From: Ferrovibrio sp965278975
Lineage (GTDB): Bacteria > Pseudomonadota > Alphaproteobacteria > Ferrovibrionales > Ferrovibrionaceae
Direction: 5' to 3'
Length of the DNA stretch: 64,000 bases
Assembly: GCF_965278975.1 (NCBI RefSeq)
Contig: NZ_OZ257126.1
Location: forward strand, 124,001 to 188,000
A program made the translations under genes and the position numbers. A model generated the notes under the pieces. That model saw only the letters and a list, made by a program, of their open reading frames with translations, made no database searches and was not told where the DNA came from. Positions 38,101-45,818 of this stretch are shown here, one piece after another. Position 1 is the stretch's first letter. Every line of letters begins with the position of its first letter.

Positions 38101-39728
38101 ACGCTGGAGCCGGCGCCAAGCGTGCCGGAGAGCGTAACGCTATCAGCGCCGGACGATCCGGTGATGCTTTCGACATTGGCAAGCGTGACGGTTGAAGCCG
38201 CCGTGAGCGTGACGGTATCGCTGCCGCCGCCGAGATCGATGCTGGCCTTGCCGCTGACGGTGATCACGTCGGCGCCGGAGCCGCCGGTAATGGTCTCGAC
38301 ATTGCTGATCGTGGCGCTGTTGCCGCCATCGGCCAGTTTCAGCGTATCGTTGCCGCCGCCGAGATCGACCTTGCCGCCATTCAGTTCGGTGGACAGCGTT
38401 ACCGTATCAGCACCGGTGCCGCCGGTGATGGTTTCGACATTGGCCAGCGTCACCGTATTGGTGCCGGCTGCCAGCTTGATCTGGTCGTTGCCGCCGCCGA
38501 GGTCCAGCTTGGAATTCACCACCGGTGTGGAAACCGTCACCACATCGGCGCCAGAGCCGCCGGTGATGCTTTCAACATTCGCCACCGTGATGGTATTGCC
38601 GCCATCGGCCAATTTCAGGCTGTCACTGCCGCCGCCAAGATCGACATTGCCCTTGGCAACCGTGTTGCCCAGCGTGATGATATCGCCGCCGCTGCCGCCA
38701 ATGATGGTTTCGGCATTGCTGATCACCACGGTATTCCCGGTATTCGCCAGGGCGATGCTGTCATTGCCGGCGCCGAGATCGACGGCGCTGGAGGTGGTGA
38801 GCGAGGTAGTGAATGTCAGCTTATCGGTACCCGCGCCGCCCTGAACTGATTCGACATTGCTCAGCGTGAAACTGCCGCCGGTATCAGCTATGGTGACCTT
38901 GTCGTTGCCGAGGCCGAGATCGACACTGCCCTTGCCGCCAACCGTGATCAGATCGGCACCATTGCCGCCGGTCAGGGTTTCGACATTCAGCACCGTGCCG
39001 TTATTGCCGCCATTGGTCAGCTTCAGGCTGTCATTGCCGCTGCCGAGATCGATCCTGCCGCCATTGAGATCTGTATTCAGCGTCACCGTGTCGGCACCGC
39101 CAACGCCGGTGATGGTTTCAACATTCGTGAGCGTGACGTTGTTGACGCCGGTGCCAAGCGTGAAACTGTCGTTGCCGCTGCCGAGATCGATCTGCGCATT
39201 GGGCAGCGCGCCGGTGGCGGTGACGATATCGGCGCCACTGCCGCCGGTCAGGGTTTCGATGCCGGCAACGCTGATGGTGTTGCCGCCATTGGCAAGCTGC
39301 AATTTGTCGGCGCCGTCGCCAAGATTGAAACTGCCCTTCGTGACGGCATTGCCAAGTGTGATGTTGTCGGCGCCGGTGCCGCCGATCACGGTCTCGATAT
39401 TGAGCAGGTTCAGGGTATTGGAGCCATGGGCCAGCCGCAGCGTGTCATTGCCGCCGCCGAGGTCGATCTGGCCGCCCCAAAGCGGTGCGCCGAGCGTGAT
39501 GGTATCCGCGCCGCTGCCACCGGTCAGGGTCTCGACATTGCCGACCGTAGCGCTGTTGCTGGCGCCCAGCAGCGTCAGGCTGTCACTGCCGCCGCCCAGA
39601 TTGATATTGGCCGAAGCGGCGGGGCTGGTGATCGTAATGGCATCCGCGCCCGACCCGCTGACAAGGATATCAACCTTGCCATAGGTCTGGGTGTTGCCAC
39701 CGTCACCGAGATTGACCACCACTGGCAC
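32166..39728 (-). CDS. Giant repetitive RTX-like secreted protein (type I secretion substrate)
   Basis: 2520 residues. Starts at GTG 39728 with AGGAGAGG upstream; no signal peptide. Residues about 22-2365 are a continuous array of near-regular units: a GGSGADxVTL nonapeptide, about 10 variable residues, (I/V)DLGGGNDxLxLA, a GGN turn, then TVxNVET. I count about 53 NVET-type motifs by hand. Residues about 2370-2405 are classical RTX nonapeptides (GGGGNDTI, GGSGTNTLTGGAGNDRF), followed by an uncleaved C-terminal domain (SGDKIAFD... VYQQDTGQLYYEANGD... TYDFSVFREL) typical of type I secretion signals. Expected role: Ca-binding surface or extracellular beta-roll protein, perhaps adhesin or matrix. 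No HlyB/HlyD/TolC genes are in the window. Confidence 0.92.
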   Translation of the reverse strand: MPVVVNLGDGGNTQTYGKVDILVSGSGADAITITSPAASANINLGGGSDSLTLLGASNSATVGNVETLTGGSGADTITLGAPLWGGQIDLGGGNDTLRLAHGSNTLNLLNIETVIGGTGADNITLGNAVTKGSFNLGDGADKLQLANGGNTISVAGIETLTGGSGADIVTATGALPNAQIDLGSGNDSFTLGTGVNNVTLTNVETITGVGGADTVTLNTDLNGGRIDLGSGNDSLKLTNGGNNGTVLNVETLTGGNGADLITVGGKGSVDLGLGNDKVTIADTGGSFTLSNVESVQGGAGTDKLTFTTSLTTSSAVDLGAGNDSIALANTGNTVVISNAETIIGGSGGDIITLGNTVAKGNVDLGGGSDSLKLADGGNTITVANVESITGGSGADVVTVSTPVVNSKLDLGGGNDQIKLAAGTNTVTLANVETITGGTGADTVTLSTELNGGKVDLGGGNDTLKLADGGNSATISNVETITGGSGADVITVSGKASIDLGGGSDTVTLTAASTVTLANVESITGSSGADSVTLSGTLGAGSSVDLGAGVDKLVLANSANTATISNVENITSGIGNDTITLGQTLSKGTIDLGAGNDKLILADGVNSIGVSNVETLVGGSGADTVAISSKLTNASIDLGGGADKLTLAGAGNSASIGNVETLVGSSSNDTITIATGLTNASIDLGAGVDSLKLADGGNSATVANAESISGGSGNDLITLSAAAKANIDLGGGNDALKLANAVNSVTVTSIETLTGGTANDSVVITSALASSAVIDLGGGLDKLTLQNGGTLTVTGVETLITGSTNDSITLANALAKGNIDLGDGQDSLTLAAGENTLQLTGIETVTGNSGADSITFTTQATATLDLGAGNDKLALGKGNNAVTLTGVESVTGNAGFDTVTLLDTVASRIDLGGGNDKLILANGNNSITIAGVESLIGGSGDDTISVTGGITGATYDFGAGSDKLILGLGVNTVTVTNVESIQGGNANDTITLGNAVTGLTIDLANGNDSLKLAHGGNSLTVSNVETITGGTGADLITLATTLARGSIELGAGADKLQLADGGPQNVTVGNAETVIGGSGNDSIVFTTGVSGLVDLGAGNDKLTLGSGGNTLTLNNIETIIGGAGADIITLGAALSAATIDLGIGNDKLVLANGTNNITLAGVETLIAGSGDDTVTLVNAVGTAGSFDFGAGNDKLILAAGLNTVTLSNIETIIGNSGADSVTLTTTLSGSVDLGAGNDSLALANGGNTLTLSNIETITGGSGADLITLTGGIAKGSISLGAGSDSLTLGAGANTITVSGVETLIGNTGADVITLLEALNGSIDLGDGNDKLTLGAGNNTLTLSNIETVIGNSGVDNVTLNTAGTKMYVELGTGGDKLTLADGGNTITVGNVETITGGSGADIVTLQAALVTGGKIDLGAGNDKLVLANGINTLTLGNIETITGGTGADAITLTNAVTGIEINLGTGNDSLALANGGNSLTMAGVETVTSGSGNDIIAFTAAIPKGSVDLGGGSDSLTLAAGTNTLTLANIETVTGNSGADSLTFTTTLNGGHVETGAGNDKVTLADGGNTVTVGNAETILGGVGSDYVTLSVAQGTLQLNMGSGADKIVLADGTNNATIGDTETIIGGTGADTIKLSTTMTGQIDLGAGNDKLTLANGDNTLTLTGVETVVGGTGTDDVRLTDAVTNGSYALGTGVDTLTLANGTNVITISGVESLFAGSGSDTVTLGSGGNTITLSNVETLIGGSGADIVTLSNTYGGEIDLGAGADKLTLADGGNSITLSNVESVIGGSGADVITLDTTLSSGNFDLNGGNDRLYLADGGNTLTVTDVETLVGGSGSDKVTLTSVLGTGALIDLGDGDDSLTLTGSGNIVTLTNVETIIASAGTDDVTLATTVDNGNISLGAGSDKLKFADGGNTATVNYVETIVGGDGIDLITLGTAPASGFVDLGDGDDKLVLTATSNTLLIANIETLIGGSGADIITLSGSLAANTLIDLGAGSDSLTLADEINDITLSNIESIQGGALADTVTLGGTMSNASIDLGAGGDVLVLADGGNSLTVSNVETLTGGSGSDSVTIAGALVDAQIDLGAGSDTLTLSAAGGSATIANVEVLIGGGGDDSITLLSGLTAASLDLAGGSDSLTLADGGNTLTASNIETLVGGSGSDIVTLGAGGNTIVVDGIETLIGGAGADNVTLADGGVTLTVSGVETLNGGSGADSVTLADGGNAITMSGIETLIGGSGNDAVTFIQAVEPGAVLDLGAGNDSLKLANGGNELTVSNIETVTGGTGADSLTLSNTGGSITVSSIETLTGGSGADNVTLTTAFTGDSIDLGSGLDTLTLANGTNTITVSGAETVNGGTGADNITLGGSQAGFVFGGGGNDTIVGSVGADTLMGGSGTNTLTGGAGNDRFVFDSTSGTTTVLDMGSGDKIAFDTNNNSTLTGNAFVLADQLVDNVNIKMVADAVARAATQLGEGGFVYQQDTGQLYYEANGDFFGGSSVLIGKVTTDGSTPWTYDFSVFREL
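32636..39666 (-). repeat. Array of about 53 tandem repeat units (46-aa, 138-bp consensus)
   Basis: Internal to the giant gene. The full unit is about 46 residues and contains two Gly/Asp nonapeptide-like segments, LGGGND and GGSGAD, separated by the VSNVET strand. Units diverge individually, so the array is ancient rather than a recent expansion, but codon-level similarity is still enough to open long frames on the other strand. A few units near 34.5 kb and 32.8-33.3 kb are shortened to about 26 residues by loss of the whole IDLGGGND half. Confidence 0.9.
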
Positions 39729-40108
39729 TGTGCAATCCTCTCCTTCTGAGACGCCGTTGGATCACGGGCATCGTTATCCTCAGGGGACAAGTCCACAGGG
39801 ATAAGCGCAAACCTCGTGCCAGCACGCAACGGTACGGCCAACGACCTACTGTCGGGCCCAGGCGGCTTTATCGCATATACGGATTTCCGCCGATTTTTCG
39901 ACTTCATTCCGCTCGCCTGTGCAGCAGTTAACCATGAAACCGCCTAACCGGCAATGTCAGAGTTGCAACCCAAGGCGGCAGCTTTCGCCGGGCAGTCGGC
40001 AAATCCTGCCTAGCAAATTTATTGTGAATTTTCCGACATTTGTTTTTCCCTGACGGGGAAATCAACGGTATCATAATGCAAAGGTCATTCTACTCTTAGG
40101 TATGCACA
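39729..40108. other. 380-bp divergent region between giant repeat gene and hybrid kinase
   Basis: AT-richer than its surroundings, especially 40015-40100, and should contain promoters for both genes. It holds a short inverted repeat, TTTCCC (40045-40050) and GGGAAA (40056-40061). On the minus strand TATATG around 39880 could act as a -10 element. No coding pattern; no firm operator. Confidence 0.45.
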
Positions 40109-43100
40109 TTGGGCCGCTATACCGGGCTGATCAAGCTGGTGCTGGGTTTCTGCGTCATTTTCGCCGGCGCGGTGTATGGCCTGCTGCAGCTCTACCAAGA
40201 GCAGCGCGATGCATTGCTGAGTGACGGCCTTTCCAGCGCCGAGGAATATGCCGAGACCATCAAGCAGCAGACCGACCGCCGTTTCGATGGCCTGCTGATC
40301 ACCACCAGCTTCATCCGCGACCTGGCTCGCGAGGTGCCGAACCGCGAAGCCTTCCTGGCGCTGTTCCAGCCCATGGCCAATGCGCTGATGCAGCGCAATG
40401 TCTTCCTCAACGGCGTCTATGTCGGCCTGCCCGATGGCTCGTTCCATGCCGTGCAGGCCTTCTCCTGGCAGGATTCCGCCCGCATCGGCTTCGACATCAC
40501 CGGCAAGCGCGCCATCCTGATGCGTGAACTGGTGCGCGATCCGGTCACCGGCGAGATCGTGCGCAATGAATTCCTTATGCCGAGCAAGGATGGCTCCGGC
40601 TTCCTGCGTTCGGATATGGAAGCGCCGCCCTATGATCCGCGCCAGCGCCCCTGGTATATCGGCGCCGAACGCGCCGGCCGCGATATCTGGACCAAGCCCT
40701 ACACTTTCGCCACCGCTGCCACGCTGGGCATCACCTATGCCGTGCCGGTATTCGATGCCGGCGGGGTGCTGCGGGCGGTGATCGGTGTCGATATCGAGCT
40801 TGGCGAGGTATCGCGCATTGTCGATGCGGAATCGCGCCGCATCGGCGGCACGGTGTTCATCGCCACTGGCGAAGGCGAGGTGCTGGGTCATTCGGCGCTG
40901 ATGCGCCGCTTCCGCGCCGAGAACACGTCGCGCTCCGGTGGCGTCGGCGACCTTGGCGATCCGGATGCCTCGGCGCTCTACGAGGCTTTGCGCGAGGATG
41001 GCGTGTCGCGCGTTCTCAACACACCGCGCGGCCTGCTGGTCGGCGCCTCCAGCCGCTCCGACATCTCCAGCGCACCGTTCTATACCTATGTCGGCCTGCC
41101 CGAGAAGGCCGTGCTCAGGGATGCCGAGCAGCGCCTGCGGCGCAACCTGCTGATGGCTTTCGCCGGCCTGGTGCTGTTCTCCATCGGCGCCTTCTATACC
41201 ATCAAGCTGCGCGAGAAATCCTTGGCGCTGGCCAAGGCCGAGGAGGAGTCGCGCGGCGCCCGCATCGTCGCCGAGGAAGCCACCCGCGCCAAATCGAACT
41301 TCCTTGCCACGATGAGCCATGAGATCCGCACACCGATGAATGGCGTGATGAGCATGGCGGAAATGCTGGAACTGACGCCGATGGATGGCGAGCAGCGCCG
41401 CATGTCGAAGGTGATCCGGGAGTCGGCACAGGCTCTGCTCACCGTGATCAACGACATCCTGGATTTCTCCAAGATCGAAGCCGGCAAGCTGGATATCGAA
41501 AGCGTGCCTTTCAGCCTCGGCGATCTGGCCGATGGCGTCGGCGAATTGCTGGCACCGCGCGCCGATGACAAGATGCTGGAGCTGCTGGTCGATATCGATC
41601 CGACGCTGGCGGACAAACGGCTCGGTGACCCTACCCGCCTGCGCCAGGTGCTGCTCAATCTCGGCGGTAACGCGGTGAAATTCACCCATGAAGGCAGCGT
41701 CACCCTGCGCATCCGGCCGCTGGCAGAGCCGGGCTGGCTGCGCTTCGAGATCATCGACAGCGGCATCGGCCTCACCGAAGAACAGCAGGCCAAGCTGTTC
41801 CAGCCTTTCAGCCAGGCGGATACTTCCACAGCACGCAAATACGGCGGCACCGGCCTCGGCCTTTCCATTTGCCATCGCCTCTGTGAATTGATGGGCGGCC
41901 GCATCGGCGCCACCAGCATTGCCGGCCAGGGCTCGACCTTCTGGTTCGAATTGCCGCTGGCATCGGAGCAGGATGCCGCAATGCTGCGGCCGAAACAGGA
42001 TATCGCGTCCTGCCGTGTGCTGCTGGTGGGCCTGCCGGCGCAGCAATCGGCGCTGGCGGCGCAGTATCTGCGCGGCGCCGGGATCAGCCAGATCGAGATG
42101 CAGGCGACCGTGCCGACGGCACGCCAGCGGCTCGCCACCGGCGATATCGACCTGGTATTGGTGGATGCGCGCAGCCCCGGCGGAGATGTACTCGACTTGC
42201 CGGCATCGGTGGAGAGTTCGGCGCGCTATGCCCTGGTGGCGCCACGCAGCCTGGTCTCCACCCTGGATGCGGCTGCCCGCGCGCATTTCCGCCTGGCACT
42301 GACCTATCCGCTGAACCGCCACGGCCTGTGGCGCGCCGCCGCGCTGGCGCTCGATCTGGTATCGGGCGACGAGGCGGAAAGCGCCTTCCGCGAGGACATG
42401 GCCTGGGCACCGCCGGATATCGAAACCGCGCGCGCCGGCAATGCGCTGGTGCTGGTGGCGGAGGACAACCTGACCAATCAGGTGGTGATCCGTCAGATGC
42501 TGAGCCGCATGGGCTTCGCCTGCGAGATCGGCGACAACGGCGCCAAAGCACTGGAAATGTACCAGAACAACATCGGCTACGGCCTGTTGCTCACAGACTT
42601 CCACATGCCCGAGATGGACGGTTTCGAACTCACTGCCGCGATCCGTGGTGCCGAAACGCCGGAAGGGCCACGGCTGCCGATCGTGGCGCTGACCGCCGAT
42701 GCCCTTACCGGCACCGAGCAGCAATGCCTGGATGCCGGCATGGATGGCTACCTGACCAAGCCGATCAACAGCCGCGCCCTGGGCGAGATGCTGACCAAGT
42801 GGCTGCCGCAAGCACTGGCGCTGCGCGTGCCGGCAAGCAAAGCGCCGCCACCTGCCGCTGCGGTGCCGGCGGCCGCTGCCAGCAGCAGCTTCGATTGGGA
42901 TCCTGATATCTTCGATCCGGGCCCGCTTTCGGAAATGTTCGGCAGCCTGGACGATGCCGCCAAGGGCTTCTTGAGCAACTTCGTCGCCGATGCCGCCAAA
43001 CGCATCGAGGAGGTGACGGCGGCGATGGCCAAGGGCGACCTGGATGCCGTGCGCTTCGCCGCCCATGCGCTGAAAGGCTCCGGCCGCTCCATGGGCGCCA

Positions 43101-43240
43101 ACCGGCTCGGCAACCTCGCCTCGGATCTGCAGGATGCCTGCGATGCCAACGACATCGATACCGCCGCGCTGATGGCCGAACTGATGCCCGATACCTGGCG
43201 CGAATTGAACGATACCCTGCCGCAGATCATGCGGCATTGA
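40109..43240 (+). CDS. Hybrid sensor histidine kinase (sensor-HisKA-HATPase-REC-REC-Hpt)
   Basis: 1043-residue membrane kinase. TM1 at residues 7-28, periplasmic Cache-type sensor to about 345 (with DPRQRPWYIGAERAG, typical of dCache domains), TM2 about 347-367, coiled coil, HisKA with ATMSHEIRTPMNG (His404), HATPase with NAVKFTHEG and GTGLGLSI, a degenerate first receiver (about 630-770), a full receiver (VLVAEDNLTNQ, LLLTDFHMPEMDG, Asp830) and a C-terminal Hpt (AHALKGSGRSMG, His986). TTG 40109 is the likely start, with TAGG 8 bases before; no ATG fits. Divergent from the giant repeat gene and 18 bases before a CheY-like gene, so it probably feeds that regulator. Confidence 0.93.
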   Translation: MGRYTGLIKLVLGFCVIFAGAVYGLLQLYQEQRDALLSDGLSSAEEYAETIKQQTDRRFDGLLITTSFIRDLAREVPNREAFLALFQPMANALMQRNVFLNGVYVGLPDGSFHAVQAFSWQDSARIGFDITGKRAILMRELVRDPVTGEIVRNEFLMPSKDGSGFLRSDMEAPPYDPRQRPWYIGAERAGRDIWTKPYTFATAATLGITYAVPVFDAGGVLRAVIGVDIELGEVSRIVDAESRRIGGTVFIATGEGEVLGHSALMRRFRAENTSRSGGVGDLGDPDASALYEALREDGVSRVLNTPRGLLVGASSRSDISSAPFYTYVGLPEKAVLRDAEQRLRRNLLMAFAGLVLFSIGAFYTIKLREKSLALAKAEEESRGARIVAEEATRAKSNFLATMSHEIRTPMNGVMSMAEMLELTPMDGEQRRMSKVIRESAQALLTVINDILDFSKIEAGKLDIESVPFSLGDLADGVGELLAPRADDKMLELLVDIDPTLADKRLGDPTRLRQVLLNLGGNAVKFTHEGSVTLRIRPLAEPGWLRFEIIDSGIGLTEEQQAKLFQPFSQADTSTARKYGGTGLGLSICHRLCELMGGRIGATSIAGQGSTFWFELPLASEQDAAMLRPKQDIASCRVLLVGLPAQQSALAAQYLRGAGISQIEMQATVPTARQRLATGDIDLVLVDARSPGGDVLDLPASVESSARYALVAPRSLVSTLDAAARAHFRLALTYPLNRHGLWRAAALALDLVSGDEAESAFREDMAWAPPDIETARAGNALVLVAEDNLTNQVVIRQMLSRMGFACEIGDNGAKALEMYQNNIGYGLLLTDFHMPEMDGFELTAAIRGAETPEGPRLPIVALTADALTGTEQQCLDAGMDGYLTKPINSRALGEMLTKWLPQALALRVPASKAPPPAAAVPAAAASSSFDWDPDIFDPGPLSEMFGSLDDAAKGFLSNFVADAAKRIEEVTAAMAKGDLDAVRFAAHALKGSGRSMGANRLGNLASDLQDACDANDIDTAALMAELMPDTWRELNDTLPQIMRH

Positions 43241-43258
43241 GATAAGGCAGTTAAACAC

Positions 43259-43666
43259 ATGGCCGGTATTCCGCTCGACAAGATCCGCATCCTGGTAGTG
43301 GAGGATGAGGATTACACGCGGCAGATCATCTGCCAGCTATTGCGCCAGCTCGGCTACCGGCTGCTGCATGAAGCCGCCGATGGCGAGGCTGGTTTCAAGG
43401 AACTGGTGCGGGTACGGCCGCTGCTGGTGCTCTGCGATGTGCATATGCAGCCGCTCGATGGCCTCGGCTTCCTGGCTAAGCTGCGCGGCATGGCCAATCC
43501 CAGCCTGGCGGAAACGCCGGTGGTGTTTCTCACCGCCGACAAGCAGCAGGAAACCGTGCTGACCGCCAAGAAGCTGCAGGTGGATGGCTATATGGTGAAG
43601 CCGGTATCGCTGCAACTGCTGAAGCAGCGGCTCGATTCACTGTTGAAGCAGCGCGGCATCCTGTGA
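43259..43666 (+). CDS. CheY-like single-domain response regulator
   Basis: 135 residues consisting only of a receiver: IRILVVEDEDYTRQ, the phosphorylation site LLVLCDVHMQPLDG, the Thr in VVFLTADK and the lysine in GYMVKPVS are all intact. ATG 43259, 18 bases after the hybrid kinase stop, so probably one operon. With no output domain, it would act by protein contact (motor, kinase or enzyme partner) or pass phosphate on. It converges on phaZ. Confidence 0.93.
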   Translation: MAGIPLDKIRILVVEDEDYTRQIICQLLRQLGYRLLHEAADGEAGFKELVRVRPLLVLCDVHMQPLDGLGFLAKLRGMANPSLAETPVVFLTADKQQETVLTAKKLQVDGYMVKPVSLQLLKQRLDSLLKQRGIL

Positions 43667-43679
43667 CGCCCTGCCGCTA

Positions 43680-44897
43680 TCAGTCGTGCGCCAGGATCAG
43701 GTTGCGCACAAGCGGATAAATCTGCGTATTCCAGCGGCGGCCATTGAACACGCCGTAATGGCCCACGCCCGGCTGCAGGTGATGCTTGCGCATGAAGGGC
43801 TTGAGGCCGGTACAGAGGTCATGCGCGGCCAATGTCTGCCCCACTGAGCAGATATCGTCCTTCTCGCCTTCGACGGTGAGCAAAGCAGTGCGCCGGATGG
43901 CCTTGGGATTGACCTTGTGGCCATGCACCACCAGGCGGCCTTCGGCAAGATGGTATTCCTGGAACACGCGCTGCACGGTCTCGATATAGAATTCCGCCGG
44001 CAAATCCAGCACGGCGAAATATTCGTCATAGAAGGTCTTGGTCGCCTCGGCCTTCTCCAACTCGCCGGCGGCGATATTCTCGTAAAGCTCCACATGTGCT
44101 TTCACATGGCGATCCATGTTCATCGACATGAAAGCCGTGAGTTGCACGAAGCCGGGGTAGACGCGGCGGCCGGCACCCTTGAAGCGCTGCGGCACCGTGT
44201 CGATCAGGTTGCGCTCGAACCACTCGATCGGCTTGCCGGTGGCCAGGTTGTTCACTTCCGTGGGGTTGACCCGGCAATCGATCGGGCCGGCCATCAGCGT
44301 CATGGTGCGCGGTTGCGCTTTGTTGCCGCCTTCCGCCATCAAAGCCACGGCGCTGAGCACCTGCACGCAGGGCTGGCACACCGCAACCACATGGGCGCCG
44401 GGGCCAAGATGTTCGAGGAAGCGGATCACATGATCGACATATTCATCGAAGCCGAAACGGCCATCGGACAGGCTGACATCGCGGGCATTGTGCCAATCCG
44501 TGATGTAGACATCATGTTCCGGCAGCAGGGTTTCCACCGTGCCGCGCAGCAGCGTGGCATAGTGGCCCGATAGCGGCGCCACCACCAGCACGCGGGGCTG
44601 CGCCACATCAATGTCTTTCTTGAAATTCAGCAGGGTGCCGAACGGCGTGACCAGGGCCGCGCGCTCGGTTATGCCGACTTCGCGGTTGCCCACCTTCACC
44701 TTATCGATGCCATAGGGCGGGCGATGATGGGTCAGTGTCGAGCGCGTCACCATCTCGGCACCCGCCGCCATATGGCGGAACAGGGTGGTGTCGCGCAGCG
44801 GATTGGCCGGGTCGTTAAAAGCCCCTTGCGCCATACGGGCAACGGCGCGGACCGGCTCCATCAGATCGGAGTAGGCTTGATAGGCGTAATACATCAT
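43680..44897 (-). CDS. phaZ: Intracellular polyhydroxyalkanoate (PHB) depolymerase
   Basis: 405 residues from ATG 44897 (MMYYAYQAYSDL; ATG 44894 is an alternative). Typical features of the cytoplasmic PhaZ family: DWHNARDV, the lipase-box-like AVCQPCVQV with the nucleophilic cysteine (Cys174, corresponding to the known catalytic Cys of Ralstonia PhaZ1), TLMAGPIDCRVNPTEVNNLA, and the C-terminal histidine in PGVGHYGVFNGRRW. No signal peptide. It mobilises stored PHB granules. No pha synthase genes are nearby. Upstream DNA (44980-45020) is AT-rich with TTGCA/TGCAA half sites that might bind a regulator. Confidence 0.95.
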   Translation of the reverse strand: MMYYAYQAYSDLMEPVRAVARMAQGAFNDPANPLRDTTLFRHMAAGAEMVTRSTLTHHRPPYGIDKVKVGNREVGITERAALVTPFGTLLNFKKDIDVAQPRVLVVAPLSGHYATLLRGTVETLLPEHDVYITDWHNARDVSLSDGRFGFDEYVDHVIRFLEHLGPGAHVVAVCQPCVQVLSAVALMAEGGNKAQPRTMTLMAGPIDCRVNPTEVNNLATGKPIEWFERNLIDTVPQRFKGAGRRVYPGFVQLTAFMSMNMDRHVKAHVELYENIAAGELEKAEATKTFYDEYFAVLDLPAEFYIETVQRVFQEYHLAEGRLVVHGHKVNPKAIRRTALLTVEGEKDDICSVGQTLAAHDLCTGLKPFMRKHHLQPGVGHYGVFNGRRWNTQIYPLVRNLILAHD

Positions 44898-45140
44898 GCG
44901 GGCGGGAAACCCATGCTGCTGGACGATGCCGGACCCGGATCGGGCGTTTCCGGCGCCGCAATCCCAACCGAGACGATAAAAGGCTAGTGCATTTTTTATT
45001 GCACTGCGAGATAATAATGCAAAGCAGCATCGCCCGGCCGGTCCGCCGGCAGGGCGGCACATGCAGCCGCGTACCACGCACAGGACGGGCGGCCCCTTTG
45101 CCTCAGGGGGAGCCGGCCGCCGGCACCAAGGGATGACGCC

Positions 45141-45797
45141 ATGGCGAAGGCCACGCTTACCATCAGCAGCAAGAACTACTCGTCCTGGTCATTGCGCGGT
45201 TGGTTGCTGTGCAAAATGGCGAAGCTGGATTTCGAAGAAGTGCGGCTCTCCGCTGACGACCCCTCCTCCCGCGCCGAATTGCTGCTGCTGTCGCCGTCCT
45301 TCCTGGTGCCCTGCCTCACCGATGGCGAGGTGAAGGTGTGGGATACCCTGGCTATTGCCGAATACCTGAATGAAATCAAACCCAAGGCGGGGCTGTTGCC
45401 GAAGGATCTGGCGCAGCGCGCGCATTGCCGCGCGGTGGCCGGTGAAATGCATTCCGGCTTCGCCAACATGCGCGCCGCACTGCCGATGAACCTGAAGGCA
45501 ACGCATCCCAACTTCAAGATCTGGGCCGGCGCCCAGGCCGATATCGACCGCATCCTGGCGATCTGGCGCGAATGTCTCGAAACCTATGGCGGGCCGTTCC
45601 TGTTCGGCGCCACGCCGACGCTGGCCGACGCGATGTATGCGCCGGTCTGCACCCGCTTCGAGACCTATGATGTGAAGCTCGACAGCATTACCGCCGAGTA
45701 TAAGAAACTGATCCTCGACCTGCCGGCGATGCGCGAATGGAATGCCGAAGCGCAGCTTGAGCCGGCGGAGATGGAAGAACTCGACGTCGAGTTCTGA
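45141..45797 (+). CDS. Glutathione S-transferase family protein
   Basis: 218-residue soluble transferase. The N-terminal thioredoxin-like domain has the SSWSLRGWLLCKMA start with a candidate catalytic serine, SFLVPCLTDG (cis-Pro motif reading VPCL) and DTLAIAEYLNE for glutathione binding; the C-terminal helical domain ends FLFGATPTLADAMYAPVCTRF, the conserved N-capping region. Resembles the YfcF/zeta-like group, substrate unknown. ATG 45141. Confidence 0.93.
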   Translation: MAKATLTISSKNYSSWSLRGWLLCKMAKLDFEEVRLSADDPSSRAELLLLSPSFLVPCLTDGEVKVWDTLAIAEYLNEIKPKAGLLPKDLAQRAHCRAVAGEMHSGFANMRAALPMNLKATHPNFKIWAGAQADIDRILAIWRECLETYGGPFLFGATPTLADAMYAPVCTRFETYDVKLDSITAEYKKLILDLPAMREWNAEAQLEPAEMEELDVEF

Positions 45798-45818
45798 TCC
45801 CGCCCATTTTGATCCACC

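Noticed and set aside
32636..39666. CRISPR array as an explanation of the regular repeats
   Set aside because: Repeats are protein-level, about 138 bp, diverged and in one open frame; no identical direct repeats with unique spacers and no cas genes.
32007..39684. Several very long frames on the plus strand (about 500-1085 codons) opposite the giant repeat gene
   Set aside because: They arise from the repetitive, GC-biased codons of the real minus-strand gene; their translations are low-complexity with no domain, and the minus-strand frame has a ribosome-binding site, RTX motifs and a secretion-type C-terminus.
40085..43258. 1057-codon minus-strand frame opposite the hybrid kinase
   Set aside because: Antisense shadow; the plus strand encodes a complete kinase with all catalytic motifs.
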